Assembly (NCBI GenBank): GCA_021604585.1
Contig: BQJG01000031.1
Coordinates: 1-38,928 of the forward strand
Source of the DNA: Hyphococcus sp.
GTDB taxonomy: Bacteria > Pseudomonadota > Alphaproteobacteria > Caulobacterales > Parvularculaceae
Length of the DNA stretch: 38,928 nucleotides
Reading direction: 5' to 3'
Shown here: positions 24,685-32,668 of the stretch, piece after piece
How positions within the stretch are numbered: position 1 is the stretch's first letter
Layout: the number at the start of each line of letters is the position of its first letter
Translations under genes and position numbers: made by a program
Notes under the pieces: generated by a model
Seen by the model: the letters and a program-made list of their open reading frames with translations, nothing else
The model's database searches: none
Told to the model about the DNA's origin: nothing

Positions 24685-25718
24685 GCGCGATCCGGCCCGA
24701 CACGGATCACCGCCTTGCCGGTATTGTCGCCTTTGAATAGCCCGATAAACGCGTCCGGCGCTTTGCCAAGGCCGTCATAGACCGACTCCTGGAATTTGAC
24801 TTTGCCCTGCGCAAGCAGCGGCGCCACTTCCATGGCGAACTGCATCGCTTTATCCATATATTCAGAGACAATAAAGCCCCGGATCATGACGCCGCGCCCA
24901 ACGACATTGATCAGGTTGGACGGGCCGGGCTCAGGTGTCTTGTTATTATAGCTCGCAATCATGCCGCACCACGCCATGCGCCCGCCAAGCGCGATGCAGT
25001 TGAGCGCGGCTTCCAGATGCATGCCGCCGACATTTTCAAAATAACAATTAATTCCCTTGGGCGCAGCTTCCGCCAGCGCCTTGGTCAGTTCACCAGCGTT
25101 CTTATAGTCTTTATAATTCAGCGCGACATCGATGCCGGCCTCCTTGATCAACCAGTCACATTTTTCTTTCGAGCCCGCTGACCCAATGACGCGGCAGCCT
25201 TTCACTTTGCCAAGCTGACAGACCAGCGAACCGACTGCGCCGGCGGCGCCGGAAACAAAAATTGTTTCCCCTTCTTTGGGTTCGAGGATCTGCGTCACCC
25301 CAGCCCATGCAGTCATGCCGGGCATGCCGAGCACGCCGAGATAGGCTGACAGGGGTGCGATGTTCGGATCGACTTTCTGGCTCCGCTCGCCTTTGGAGAT
25401 GTAAAACTCTTTCCATCCGCCCAAAAAGTCGACGATGTAATCGCCCGGTTCAAAGCCAGCGACATTCGATTCAATGACTTCCGAAACTGCGCCGCCTTCA
25501 AGCGGACGATCCAGCGAGTATGGCGGAATGTAGCTTTTGACGTCAGGGCGCATCCGCCCACGCATGTATGGGTCAACCGACATCCACACCGTGCGGCACA
25601 ACATTTCGTCCGCGCCAGGCGCTGGAACGTCGGTATCCTTTGCGACGAAGTCCGCTTCCTGCGGCATCCCTGCCGGATATTGACTGAGAAAAATCGCCTT
25701 GCTCTTGCTCGCACCCAT
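24681..25718 (-). CDS. NADP-dependent medium-chain reductase (CurA / prostaglandin reductase type)
   Basis: A 345-residue zinc-independent MDR-family protein that should reduce the double bond of alpha,beta-unsaturated ketones or aldehydes with NADPH. Typical features are WMSVDPYMRGRM (about 45-56), GVLGMPGMTAWAG (128-140), the nucleotide-binding FVSGAAGAVGSLVCQLGK (154-171, key AAGAVG) and YFENVGG. Length fits the leukotriene B4 dehydrogenase-like group. ATG 25718 has AAAGGAG upstream. It is a single gene. Its stop codon (24681-24683) overlaps the convergent oxidoreductase stop within CTAA. Detoxification of reactive enals is the usual inferred role. Confidence 0.92.
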   Translation of the reverse strand: MGASKSKAIFLSQYPAGMPQEADFVAKDTDVPAPGADEMLCRTVWMSVDPYMRGRMRPDVKSYIPPYSLDRPLEGGAVSEVIESNVAGFEPGDYIVDFLGGWKEFYISKGERSQKVDPNIAPLSAYLGVLGMPGMTAWAGVTQILEPKEGETIFVSGAAGAVGSLVCQLGKVKGCRVIGSAGSKEKCDWLIKEAGIDVALNYKDYKNAGELTKALAEAAPKGINCYFENVGGMHLEAALNCIALGGRMAWCGMIASYNNKTPEPGPSNLINVVGRGVMIRGFIVSEYMDKAMQFAMEVAPLLAQGKVKFQESVYDGLGKAPDAFIGLFKGDNTGKAVIRVGPDRA

Positions 25719-25981
25719 ATTGGTCTCCTTTGGTTCGGCCTGATTCGCTCAGCGGTTAGCGCCAGAGCGCTCAGCGGCGAATTTTCCTGCACCCTATGGC
25801 ATTCCGCAGTCCTCGCAAGAGCGTGATGCAGCATGCCCAATTTAGCCAGTTTCCGCCATTTCCCTGCCTCATTCCCGCCACGAGCGGTTGATTAAACATT
25901 AGTTACAAAGCGGCAGGGGCCGCATGTGGTTGAGTAGCAAACAGACAGTTTCCGCATTCCCCCATGCGAAGGAGAACGAAG

Positions 25982-26353
25982 ATGAGGAATTTGATCATAG
26001 CTTCCGGCGCGATGATGCTCGCGGTCGCAGGTTGCCAGTCTACAGGTGAAGGCGCACTGACAGGCGCAGTGCTCGGCGCTGCAGGTGGCGCCATTGCGGG
26101 CGAAGTCTTTGCCGGCAGCCCAGGCAAAGGCGCAGCCTATGGCGCACTCGTCGGCGCCGCGCTCGGCGCCTATGAAGGATGCTCACGCGCTGGAACATGT
26201 TTCGGCCGCGCCCGTGACAATGGGTATCGCCGTTACGATCGCTATTCCGGCCGTTACTATTATGAAGATCCGGACTATGGCGACACTTACTGGGAAGACG
26301 GCTCGTTCCGCGAATATGGCCGCAACCCGCCGCGCCGTCGCGGAAGATATTAA
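25982..26353 (+). CDS. Glycine-zipper lipoprotein with aromatic C-terminal tail (copy 1)
   Basis: A 123-residue secreted lipoprotein: signal peptide, then lipobox VAGC (C18). Residues about 25-65 form a glycine zipper (GAVLGAAGGAIAGEVFAG, then GAAYGALVGAALGAY), which can pair helices in the outer membrane. A C-x-n-C pair follows, and then a Tyr/Asp/Arg-rich tail with YYYEDPDYGDTYW and FREYGR. ATG 25982 has AAGGAGA eight bases upstream. A strong terminator follows at 26380. The gene at 26527 is a clear paralogue. Glycine-zipper lipoproteins often influence outer-membrane integrity; the role of the tail is unknown. Confidence 0.85.
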   Translation: MRNLIIASGAMMLAVAGCQSTGEGALTGAVLGAAGGAIAGEVFAGSPGKGAAYGALVGAALGAYEGCSRAGTCFGRARDNGYRRYDRYSGRYYYEDPDYGDTYWEDGSFREYGRNPPRRRGRY

Positions 26354-26379
26354 GCGCTCTAACTTTAGTTGCGTAACAG

Positions 26380-26421
26380 CAAGCCCGTCCGGACAAAATC
26401 CGGGCGGGCTTGTTGCTTTTT
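26380..26421 (+). terminator. Rho-independent terminator after lipoprotein copy 1
   Basis: Arms at 26380-26393 and 26399-26412 pair over 14 bases with one G-T wobble (CAAGCCCGTCCGGA / TCCGGGCGGGCTTG) around a CAAAA loop. They are followed by TTGCTTTTT. It ends transcription between the two paralogous lipoproteins, so copy 2 needs its own promoter in 26422-26526. Confidence 0.88.
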
Positions 26422-26526
26422 AATCTTTAAGTTTCGTAACGCGCACGGTGTTGCGGTGGCCGGAGATTTTGAGCGCTGTTAAGGTCATCATGCTGGGTCA
26501 GGCGTATGCGAGAAAAGGAGACTCCC

Positions 26527-26889
26527 ATGAAGATCTTTGTTTCAGCCGCCATTAGCAGCTTGGCGTTTTTATCCGCCTGCACATCGTCCGGCACGGCCGA
26601 ACGCAATGCCGTCTACGGCGCTGCAGCCGGCGCCGCAGCGGGCGCTGTCGCAGGCGAAGTCATCGCCGGCAAACCTGGCCGAGGCGCAGCCTACGGCGCA
26701 GCAATTGGTGCGGTGGGCGGCGCCATCGTTGGTTGCGAACGCTCCAATGAATGTTGGGGTCGCGCCCGCAACAGCGATCACCGCCATTATGACAGACGCG
26801 CAAACCGTTATTACTACACCGATCCGGAATATGGCGACACGTGGTGGGACAATGGCGACTTTCGCTCCTATGGGCGCGGCCGTCCGTAA
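26527..26889 (+). CDS. Glycine-zipper lipoprotein with aromatic C-terminal tail (copy 2)
   Basis: A 120-residue paralogue of the upstream gene with the same plan: signal peptide, lipobox LSAC (C18) and a glycine zipper (GAAAGAAAGAVAGEVIAG, GAAYGAAIGAVGGAIVG) over about residues 30-70. It has the pair CERSNECWGRARNSD and a tail with YYYTDPEYGDTWW and FRSYGRGRP. Matching residues in the tail (YYY-DP-YGDT-W-F-YGR) are better conserved than the zipper linkers, which suggests selection on the tail. ATG 26527 has AAAAGGAG upstream. The gene is followed by a hairpin that may stop transcription from both sides. Confidence 0.85.
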   Translation: MKIFVSAAISSLAFLSACTSSGTAERNAVYGAAAGAAAGAVAGEVIAGKPGRGAAYGAAIGAVGGAIVGCERSNECWGRARNSDHRHYDRRANRYYYTDPEYGDTWWDNGDFRSYGRGRP

Positions 26890-26910
26890 CCTGCAAACGT
26901 CACTATAAAG

Positions 26911-26944
26911 AAAGGCGCGCTTCGGTTAGTCGACGCGCGCTTTT
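26911..26944. terminator. Probable bidirectional terminator
   Basis: AAAGGCGCGC and GCGCGCTTTT pair over GCGCGC plus a flanking A/T stem with one bulged G, and T or A tracts lie on both outer sides. It sits between the convergent lipoprotein copy 2 (stop 26889) and the small membrane-protein gene, overlapping the last codons of the latter (stop 26926-26928). The loop is about 14 bases, longer than usual. Confidence 0.5.
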
Positions 26945-27189
26945 CCATCACCTTTGTTGCCCATCTGGCTGAGGGCAATCATGGTCATGGTCGGCACAAA
27001 TCCATCGACCTGACCGGTTGGGTCCGCTAGCTCCCAAAACGCGAAGACCCCCGCCCATCCCCACAAGCCGATTGCGGCGACTCCAAGCGCGACATCCACG
27101 ACGATTTCGAATCCGGGAATTCGGCCAATCGTAAAATCGACGACATCAAGTATGACAGCGATCACCAATTTTCCCGTTTGCGCGCGCAT
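26926..27189 (-). CDS. Small membrane protein of unknown function
   Basis: An 87-residue product from ATG 27189, five bases after the stop of the esterase gene, so probably translated from the same mRNA. It has two hydrophobic stretches: an amphipathic one near residues 7-20 (VIAVILDVVDF) and a stronger one at about 28-55 (VVDVALGVAAIGLWGWAGVFAFW). They are joined by a GRIPGFE turn, with a polar tail ending GDGKARVD. I do not recognise a family. A longer frame to 27285 lies inside the esterase gene and is not used. Its reading is supported by position and spacing rather than by similarity. Confidence 0.6.
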   Translation of the reverse strand: MRAQTGKLVIAVILDVVDFTIGRIPGFEIVVDVALGVAAIGLWGWAGVFAFWELADPTGQVDGFVPTMTMIALSQMGNKGDGKARVD

Positions 27190-27194
27190 ATTGC

Positions 27195-28094
27195 TCAACC
27201 TTGTTGAGTTCGTTGACGAATAAACGCCGCCGCCTGTTTGATTGATTCCTTTGCTTCGGGAAAGCGGCCCGGGAAGATAGGCCATACATGAATGAGCCCG
27301 TCTTCCGCGATCAAGGTCGAGTCTACGCCCGCCAGCAACAACCGGTCATGCAGCCGAAGCGAGTCATCGCACAGCACTTCGCTGTTACTAACAAACGTCA
27401 GCATGGGCGGCAAACCGCCAAGGTCGCCGTATAGAGGCGACGCTAAAGGCGCCTTTGCGTCCGCAGTACCTAAATAACGTTTCGCACCCTCAGTGATGTA
27501 GACCTTTTTAAACATGGCGTCGGATTTCTCATTCCGGTCCAAAGAGGCGCCTGTCGTCGCAAGATCAGTCCACGGCGACAAAAGCAACACGCCAGCGGGC
27601 ATCGGCAGACCGCGCGCCTTGATAGACAGCAACAGCGCAAGGGTGAGCCCGCCGCCCGCCGAATCTCCGCCAACCACCATGCGCGCGGGGTCGCAGCCCG
27701 CTTTCAACAGCCATTGATATGCGGCGAGCGCGTCATCCACCGCCGCCGGAAATAAATGTTCTGGGGCCAGCCGATAGTCGAGTGAAAACACTTCCGTTCC
27801 AGCTTCTTTCGCTAGCGTGAACGTAAAAGCGCGGTGGGATTTTGGCGAACCAAAAACATACCCGCCGCCATGAAGATACATTACGGTTGAACCGGAAGCA
27901 TCATCTGCACGATGCCATTCGCCTTTCACCGCGCTTTCATCGACGCTTTCAAGACTGACGCCGTGCGGCGGCGCGTCAGGCGCGAGTTTTTCAGCGCCTT
28001 CGGTGAGGATATGCGCGGGGATCAAGTGGATCGGCTTCGATTTGAAGGCTGACTTCATGTACCAATTAAACAGAACCGCTCGAATGCTGGGCAT
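27195..28094 (-). CDS. Alpha/beta hydrolase, HSL family carboxylesterase
   Basis: A 299-residue cytoplasmic esterase of the hormone-sensitive lipase (type IV) family. The oxyanion motif YLHGGGYVFGS (about 73-83), the nucleophile elbow GGDSAGGGL (142-150, S145), the catalytic acid near D243/D244 (EVLCDDS) and H269 (GLIHVWP) are all present. The SPWTDL segment is also typical. ATG 28094 has GGGAGG upstream. It probably hydrolyses short-chain esters. It is followed by a small membrane protein five bases downstream. A 77-base gap separates it from the TonB receptor gene, whose 3' end points to it; read-through from the homogentisate operon is possible but not shown. Confidence 0.92.
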   Translation of the reverse strand: MPSIRAVLFNWYMKSAFKSKPIHLIPAHILTEGAEKLAPDAPPHGVSLESVDESAVKGEWHRADDASGSTVMYLHGGGYVFGSPKSHRAFTFTLAKEAGTEVFSLDYRLAPEHLFPAAVDDALAAYQWLLKAGCDPARMVVGGDSAGGGLTLALLLSIKARGLPMPAGVLLLSPWTDLATTGASLDRNEKSDAMFKKVYITEGAKRYLGTADAKAPLASPLYGDLGGLPPMLTFVSNSEVLCDDSLRLHDRLLLAGVDSTLIAEDGLIHVWPIFPGRFPEAKESIKQAAAFIRQRTQQG

Positions 28095-28171
28095 GCCGCC
28101 TCCCTCTTTTCACAAGAGATTAGGCGCGTCGCTGGTGATAGGAAAGCGCAATTGGTGCCCAATTTGACGGG

Positions 28172-30187
28172 CTATTGGACGTAGCGCAGACCAAAGCCGA
28201 GTGTCCGCTCTTCACCCGGGAAATAGCGGTCTTCACCGAAAGCGTAGTCCGCACGTTCCGCATACAACGCATCCGTAACGTTGCGGACAATGAGAAACGC
28301 TGCGAGCGATTCGGACAACTTCGCCTCCACGCGGAGGTTCAGAATGTTGTGGCCGTCATATTTGTGATCGTTCGCCGCATCGGTAAAATAGGCGCCCATG
28401 GACACCCATTCCGCTTCGACCCTGACAGGGGCCGCCGGCCGCCATAACAGCCGCGTATTGGCGATAACCCGCGGCGCCGTATCGACATCATCACCAAAAG
28501 ATATGACCTCGCTTGCAGTTCCAACTGGCCTATCGAAGCGATAAGTGTGGCGCGCATAGGTCAGCGCGCTGGATAATGTCAGCGCCGGGTGAAGTTCGAT
28601 CCGAATATCGGCCTCAACGCCGGCATGTCGCGTTTTGCCGTCTGAAACATTGAACCCATCCGCATCGCGGAAAAAGAAATTGCGTTTGTCCATAAAAAAG
28701 CCGGCAAGCGAAAAATTGACTCGCTCGCCTAGGACGCCGCGCAGACCAAGCTCTACAGCGTCAATTGTTTCTGGCCGCACCTGATCGCCGGTCTGATTGA
28801 CCTGCAGGCGGTAAAGATCGGTTGTCTGCGGCGGGCGGGCGCCGCGGGCATAACTTGCATAAACGCTCGCCCGGTCATTCAATTCGTGGCGCAGCGAAAA
28901 TTTCGGGCTCGCAGTGACAAAGCTGTCGTCTTGGTCAGGCAATCTCAGAAAACGTCCGACAATGCCGCTATCGGTCAAATTGTCATACTCGTAGAAGGTG
29001 CCGTCCACACGGATTGCCGTGCTCACTGTCGTGGCGGAACTTACTGCATATTCAGCTTGGGCAAATCCAGACAGGCTTACAGCGGCGACGTCATAATCAT
29101 AATGAAGCCCTTGCGTGTAAGAGAAAATTGTCGGGTCGGACTGAAATTCCCGCAAATAGCTATCTGTGTATTCAATGTCTGCGCCCACAATTAGCGATAA
29201 CGCGCCGGCATCATGATAAACCGCACTCTGCAGACCGAAGCTCCAATGGCCATTTTCCTCCAGCGCATTTGAGGGAAGAAAATGCTGTGGAAACGCCATT
29301 TCGTTCCAGCGTGCAAATGGCGTTATCTGAACGCTTATGTTTTCGCCCGCATCAAAAGAAATTGTCGACTGCAAACGTGCGGATTTAGCATCGCGATAGG
29401 CCTGCGGGAAATCATTCGTCCGGCGCAATGCCCGATCCTTCAGCGTCGCCGCGCCGAAAATAAATCCCGCTGTTTCCTGTTCGAGATTATCGAGCGAAAA
29501 AATCGTGTCGATCGTCGCGCCGCCATCGTCATATCGATGGCGCAGGGTCAATTTTTGCTGATCCAACCCGGCATCTTCGCGATAACCTGATTCTGAAATC
29601 GCCGAAGCGGCAAAGAAAAAACCGTTTGCGCCCTCTGTTCCAGAAAGCGTTGCTTTTCCCTTAAACCGTTCTTGCGTGTCGCCAAAGACTTCCGCAGACG
29701 CGGAAAAATCTTCACTCGGTTCCGGCGTCAACACATTGACGACGCCATGAATAGCATTGGCGCCGTAAACTGCGCCGGAAGGTCCACGCACTATCTCTAT
29801 TCTGTCGGCGATCTCGAAATGCGCGTCGAATAGCCCATTAATATTGGCGAATCCGGCCGAGCGCAGCGGCACGCCATTTTCCAGAAACAGAAATGACCCG
29901 GCCCCCGCTCCGGATGTTAAGACCGGCGAACGGATCGCAGTTAAATGCTCGGCGCCAGATCCGCGATGCAATGATACGCCGGGCGCACGGGCCAGCGCCT
30001 CGGCTATGTGATCGGCATCGATGAGTTCCAGCTCGCCGCGAGACAGTGACGTGATGCTTTGCGGCACATCGAACAGCGCCTGCACTCGCCGCTCCGCCGT
30101 GACGACGATCGCATCCTCGGCGGCGACAGGCGCAATGAGAAACATTAAACCTGCAAAAAAAATAACTGTCTTGCGCACGGATTTCAC
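28172..30187 (-). CDS. TonB-dependent outer-membrane receptor
   Basis: A 671-residue TonB-dependent receptor. A signal peptide (cut near AAE, about residue 23) is followed by a TonB-box-like DAIVVTAER. The plug domain (about 35-155) has VPQSITSLSR, ALARAPGVSL, RIEIVRGPSGAVYGANAIHGVVNV (key RGPSGAVYGANA), and a 22-strand-type barrel follows. Such receptors take up large or scarce ligands using TonB energy. The start is GTG 30187, 21 bases after the stop of the fumarylacetoacetate hydrolase-family gene, so it belongs to the homogentisate operon. The last residue is Gln rather than the usual aromatic. The ligand is unknown; an aromatic compound feeding the same pathway is an inference from position. 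Confidence 0.92.
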   Translation of the reverse strand: MKSVRKTVIFFAGLMFLIAPVAAEDAIVVTAERRVQALFDVPQSITSLSRGELELIDADHIAEALARAPGVSLHRGSGAEHLTAIRSPVLTSGAGAGSFLFLENGVPLRSAGFANINGLFDAHFEIADRIEIVRGPSGAVYGANAIHGVVNVLTPEPSEDFSASAEVFGDTQERFKGKATLSGTEGANGFFFAASAISESGYREDAGLDQQKLTLRHRYDDGGATIDTIFSLDNLEQETAGFIFGAATLKDRALRRTNDFPQAYRDAKSARLQSTISFDAGENISVQITPFARWNEMAFPQHFLPSNALEENGHWSFGLQSAVYHDAGALSLIVGADIEYTDSYLREFQSDPTIFSYTQGLHYDYDVAAVSLSGFAQAEYAVSSATTVSTAIRVDGTFYEYDNLTDSGIVGRFLRLPDQDDSFVTASPKFSLRHELNDRASVYASYARGARPPQTTDLYRLQVNQTGDQVRPETIDAVELGLRGVLGERVNFSLAGFFMDKRNFFFRDADGFNVSDGKTRHAGVEADIRIELHPALTLSSALTYARHTYRFDRPVGTASEVISFGDDVDTAPRVIANTRLLWRPAAPVRVEAEWVSMGAYFTDAANDHKYDGHNILNLRVEAKLSESLAAFLIVRNVTDALYAERADYAFGEDRYFPGEERTLGFGLRYVQ

Positions 30188-30208
30188 TAACAGACTGCTC
30201 AGGGAGTC

Positions 30209-31228
30209 TTATCCGGCGCGGTCGTATTTTACCACTTTTTGTTCTATCGACCCAAAGATTGACTTGCCGGCTGCATCTTTCATTTTGATTTCAACCGTAT
30301 CGCCAAATTTCATGAAAGGCGTTTTGGGCTTACCCTCATAGATTGTCTCGATCATGCGAATTTCCGCGATGCACGAATAACCGTCGCCGCCTTCTTTTAT
30401 GGGCTTGCCCGGGGCCCCATCCAGCTTGTTCGAGACTGTGCCAGAACCAATGACGGTCCCGGCGCATAGCGGTCGCGACTTGGCTGCATGGGCTATCAAT
30501 TGCGGAAAGTTGAACGTTAAATCTTTGCCTGCATTCGCTTGACCAAATGGCGCGCCATTGTAGCGAACCAGCAACGGAAGATGCAGTGCGCCGCCATCCC
30601 AAGCGTCGCTAAGCTGATCGGGCGTGACCGCTACCGGACTGAAAGCCGAAGATGGCTTGGATTGAAAGAACCCAAACCCCTTCGCGAGTTCTGCAGGAAT
30701 AAGCCCGCGCAGCGAAACGTCGTTCACCAGCATCACAAGGCGAATGTAATTTTTCGCTTCGTCTGACGTGACACCCATGGGAACATCGCCAGTGATCACT
30801 GCAATCTCAGCCTCCATATCAATGCCCCAGCCTTCGTCAGCCGGCATGGAGATGTCGTCGCGCGGCCCAAGAAAAGAGTCCGAGCCGCCCTGATACATCA
30901 GCGGATCGTCATAAAAACTCGCGGACACTTCTGCGCCGCGCGCTTTTCTGACAAGTTCCACATGATTGAGATAAGCAGAGCCATCCGCCCACTGATAAGC
31001 TCTTGGCAATGGCGAAGCGCACTCACGTTCGTGAAAGCGTTCAGCTGGAACAGAACCTGTTTCGAGCCCCTGCGCTAACTCGCGCAATCCGTGCTCAGCA
31101 TGCTCCCAGTCGTCAAGCGCCGCCTGCAAAGTCGGCGCAACACGCGCGGCATCGGTGTAACGTGTCAGATCATTCGAAACGATGACGAGCCGACCGTCAC
31201 GGCCGCCTTTAAGGGAAGCGAGTTTCAT
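30209..31228 (-). CDS. Fumarylacetoacetate hydrolase family protein
   Basis: A 339-residue FAH-superfamily protein, probably cleaving fumarylacetoacetate to fumarate and acetoacetate, the last step of tyrosine degradation. The metal-site residues are near E139 and E141 (GIDMEAEIAVITG) and D170 (MLVNDVSLRG). FGFFQSKPSSAFSPVAVTP and GTVIGSGTVSNK are also typical of the branch annotated as fumarylacetoacetate hydrolase. ATG 31228 overlaps the stop of the Cys-rich gene (ATGA), with AGAGGAAG upstream. Position directly after homogentisate dioxygenase supports the role. Maleylacetoacetate isomerase is not in the window, so either it is elsewhere or isomerisation is not needed. Confidence 0.88.
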   Translation of the reverse strand: MKLASLKGGRDGRLVIVSNDLTRYTDAARVAPTLQAALDDWEHAEHGLRELAQGLETGSVPAERFHERECASPLPRAYQWADGSAYLNHVELVRKARGAEVSASFYDDPLMYQGGSDSFLGPRDDISMPADEGWGIDMEAEIAVITGDVPMGVTSDEAKNYIRLVMLVNDVSLRGLIPAELAKGFGFFQSKPSSAFSPVAVTPDQLSDAWDGGALHLPLLVRYNGAPFGQANAGKDLTFNFPQLIAHAAKSRPLCAGTVIGSGTVSNKLDGAPGKPIKEGGDGYSCIAEIRMIETIYEGKPKTPFMKFGDTVEIKMKDAAGKSIFGSIEQKVVKYDRAG

Positions 31229-31503
31229 TTTTCTTCCTCTGGTTCAGAGTTTGTGGAAATTCCTAGCCTTTCGCCGCACCACGGGCAATGGCGAATCATA
31301 ATCACGCTGCTGCCGCCATCATGCACGATGAGGCCAAATCGATTCAGGCCTTCATTGTAGGCAATCAGACTGTCGGGGCACTCAAACGGATCATCGTGAG
31401 TGTCGCAATTCATCTCAAGCGCCGCTTGCATCGACTCGCAGCAAAGCGATTGCGGATCAGGATGTTGAGTTCGCGCCGCCACGATCAATCCTATGTTCGC
31501 CAT
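31225..31503 (-). CDS. Small six-cysteine protein, DUF6980-like
   Basis: A 92-residue soluble protein. Its core has CCESM (C21, C22), MNCDTHDDPFECPD (C33, C42), GLIVHDGGSS and IRHCPWCGERL (C73, C76). The C-terminal CPWCG is a zinc-ribbon-like half site, so metal binding is likely. I recall this pattern from a small conserved family labelled DUF6980, but am not certain of the accession. ATG 31503 lies inside the 3' end of the homogentisate dioxygenase gene (13-base overlap), and the stop overlaps the next gene by ATGA. It is thus locked between the two catabolic enzymes. An accessory or iron-handling role for the non-haem iron dioxygenase is speculation. Confidence 0.72.
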   Translation of the reverse strand: MANIGLIVAARTQHPDPQSLCCESMQAALEMNCDTHDDPFECPDSLIAYNEGLNRFGLIVHDGGSSVIMIRHCPWCGERLGISTNSEPEEEK

Positions 31504-32618
31504 GAATTAACATAGTCGCGATTTTCAACAGCGCCGATGCTTTCGCCGACATTCAGCGGATCGCGCGTATCGATCATTACTGCATATTCGTCAGTCGCCG
31601 GTTTCTTCTGCTCCAGCATGTTTTTTAATGCTTTCGGATGCGGCCCATGCGTAAATCCCGATGGGTGAAACGTCATCATGCCGGCATCGATATTGTCACG
31701 GCTGAAAAAATCACCCGCATGGTAGAATAGCACCTCATCATAATCATCATTATTATGAAAGAACGGCACTTTCAGCGCGCCTGGATCAGTTTCAAAAGGC
31801 CTTGGCGCAAAGGTGCAGACGACAAACCGGTCTGACAGAAACGTTGTGTGCGCGGATGGCGGCACGTGATAACGATGCGACATGATCGGCCGGATATGGC
31901 GAACATTAAGCCGCACAGGCGACAATTCTCCATGCCAACCGACAGCGTCCAAGGGATTGTAGGGATAAGTGGCCACAGAAACCTCGCCACGCTTTTTAAT
32001 TTCAACGCGCGTTTCTTTATCGTCGGCCTGATGTGCGCGAAATGCATCGTTGATTTTTGGCGCATCCAACATAGCCGGATCAAAAATAGCATGCGGACCG
32101 AGCAATCCCTTGTCGGGAAGCGTGTAATGGCTGTTCGTCGCTTCGATCATCAGAATTGACGCCGATGATGCTGGCGCCATGCGCCACATGGTTCCGCGCG
32201 GCAACATCAGATAATCGCCAGCTTCAAAGGCAATGTGGCCATAGTCGCAAAAGAGATCGCCCGCGCCTTTATGCACGAACAACAGCTGATCGCCATCACC
32301 GTTGCGCGCCAGCGCCGGCATCGGCGCATCCAGTTTCCAAAACCGCATCTCTACGGCATTATTGTGCAACACTCTGGTCGCCGCCCACGGCGAAGCGTTA
32401 GCGCCCTTTATGGCGGCAAGATCGAACGCCCGCGGACGCAAAGGCCCTTCAAAATTCACCCATCCTGTTGGCGGACGTTTGTGATGGAAAAACGCAGCGG
32501 GGCCAAAGAATCCCTCTTTGGAAATCTCCCGCTCAAAAGTGCCGGCTGGCATATCCGCGTGGGCCTGTCGTGAGGCGTCGCCTTCAACCCGGCTTGGGGT
32601 AATCCATTTGCGCGCCAT
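31491..32618 (-). CDS. hmgA: Homogentisate 1,2-dioxygenase (short form)
   Basis: Homogentisate dioxygenase opens the ring of homogentisate to maleylacetoacetate using non-haem Fe(II). The 375-residue protein has the cupin-like catalytic motifs FFHNNDDYDEVLFYHAGDFF (about 286-305; candidate ligands H288 and E295) and FHPSGFTHGPHP (317-328; H324). GDLFCDYGHIAFEAGDYLMLPRGTMWR (given by its core GDYLMLPRGT) marks the other cupin half. It is about 55-70 residues shorter than the human or Pseudomonas enzymes (about 430-445) and quite diverged. ATG 32618 has GGGAGAA upstream. It starts an operon with the Cys-rich protein, an FAH-family enzyme and a TonB receptor. A related gentisate-type ring cleavage cannot be excluded, but the FAH neighbour favours homogentisate. 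Confidence 0.88.
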   Translation of the reverse strand: MARKWITPSRVEGDASRQAHADMPAGTFEREISKEGFFGPAAFFHHKRPPTGWVNFEGPLRPRAFDLAAIKGANASPWAATRVLHNNAVEMRFWKLDAPMPALARNGDGDQLLFVHKGAGDLFCDYGHIAFEAGDYLMLPRGTMWRMAPASSASILMIEATNSHYTLPDKGLLGPHAIFDPAMLDAPKINDAFRAHQADDKETRVEIKKRGEVSVATYPYNPLDAVGWHGELSPVRLNVRHIRPIMSHRYHVPPSAHTTFLSDRFVVCTFAPRPFETDPGALKVPFFHNNDDYDEVLFYHAGDFFSRDNIDAGMMTFHPSGFTHGPHPKALKNMLEQKKPATDEYAVMIDTRDPLNVGESIGAVENRDYVNSWRT

Positions 32619-32668
32619 AAATTCTCCCTTGTGATGTCGGCTGGGCTAGTTGCCGGGGCGTCATATTA

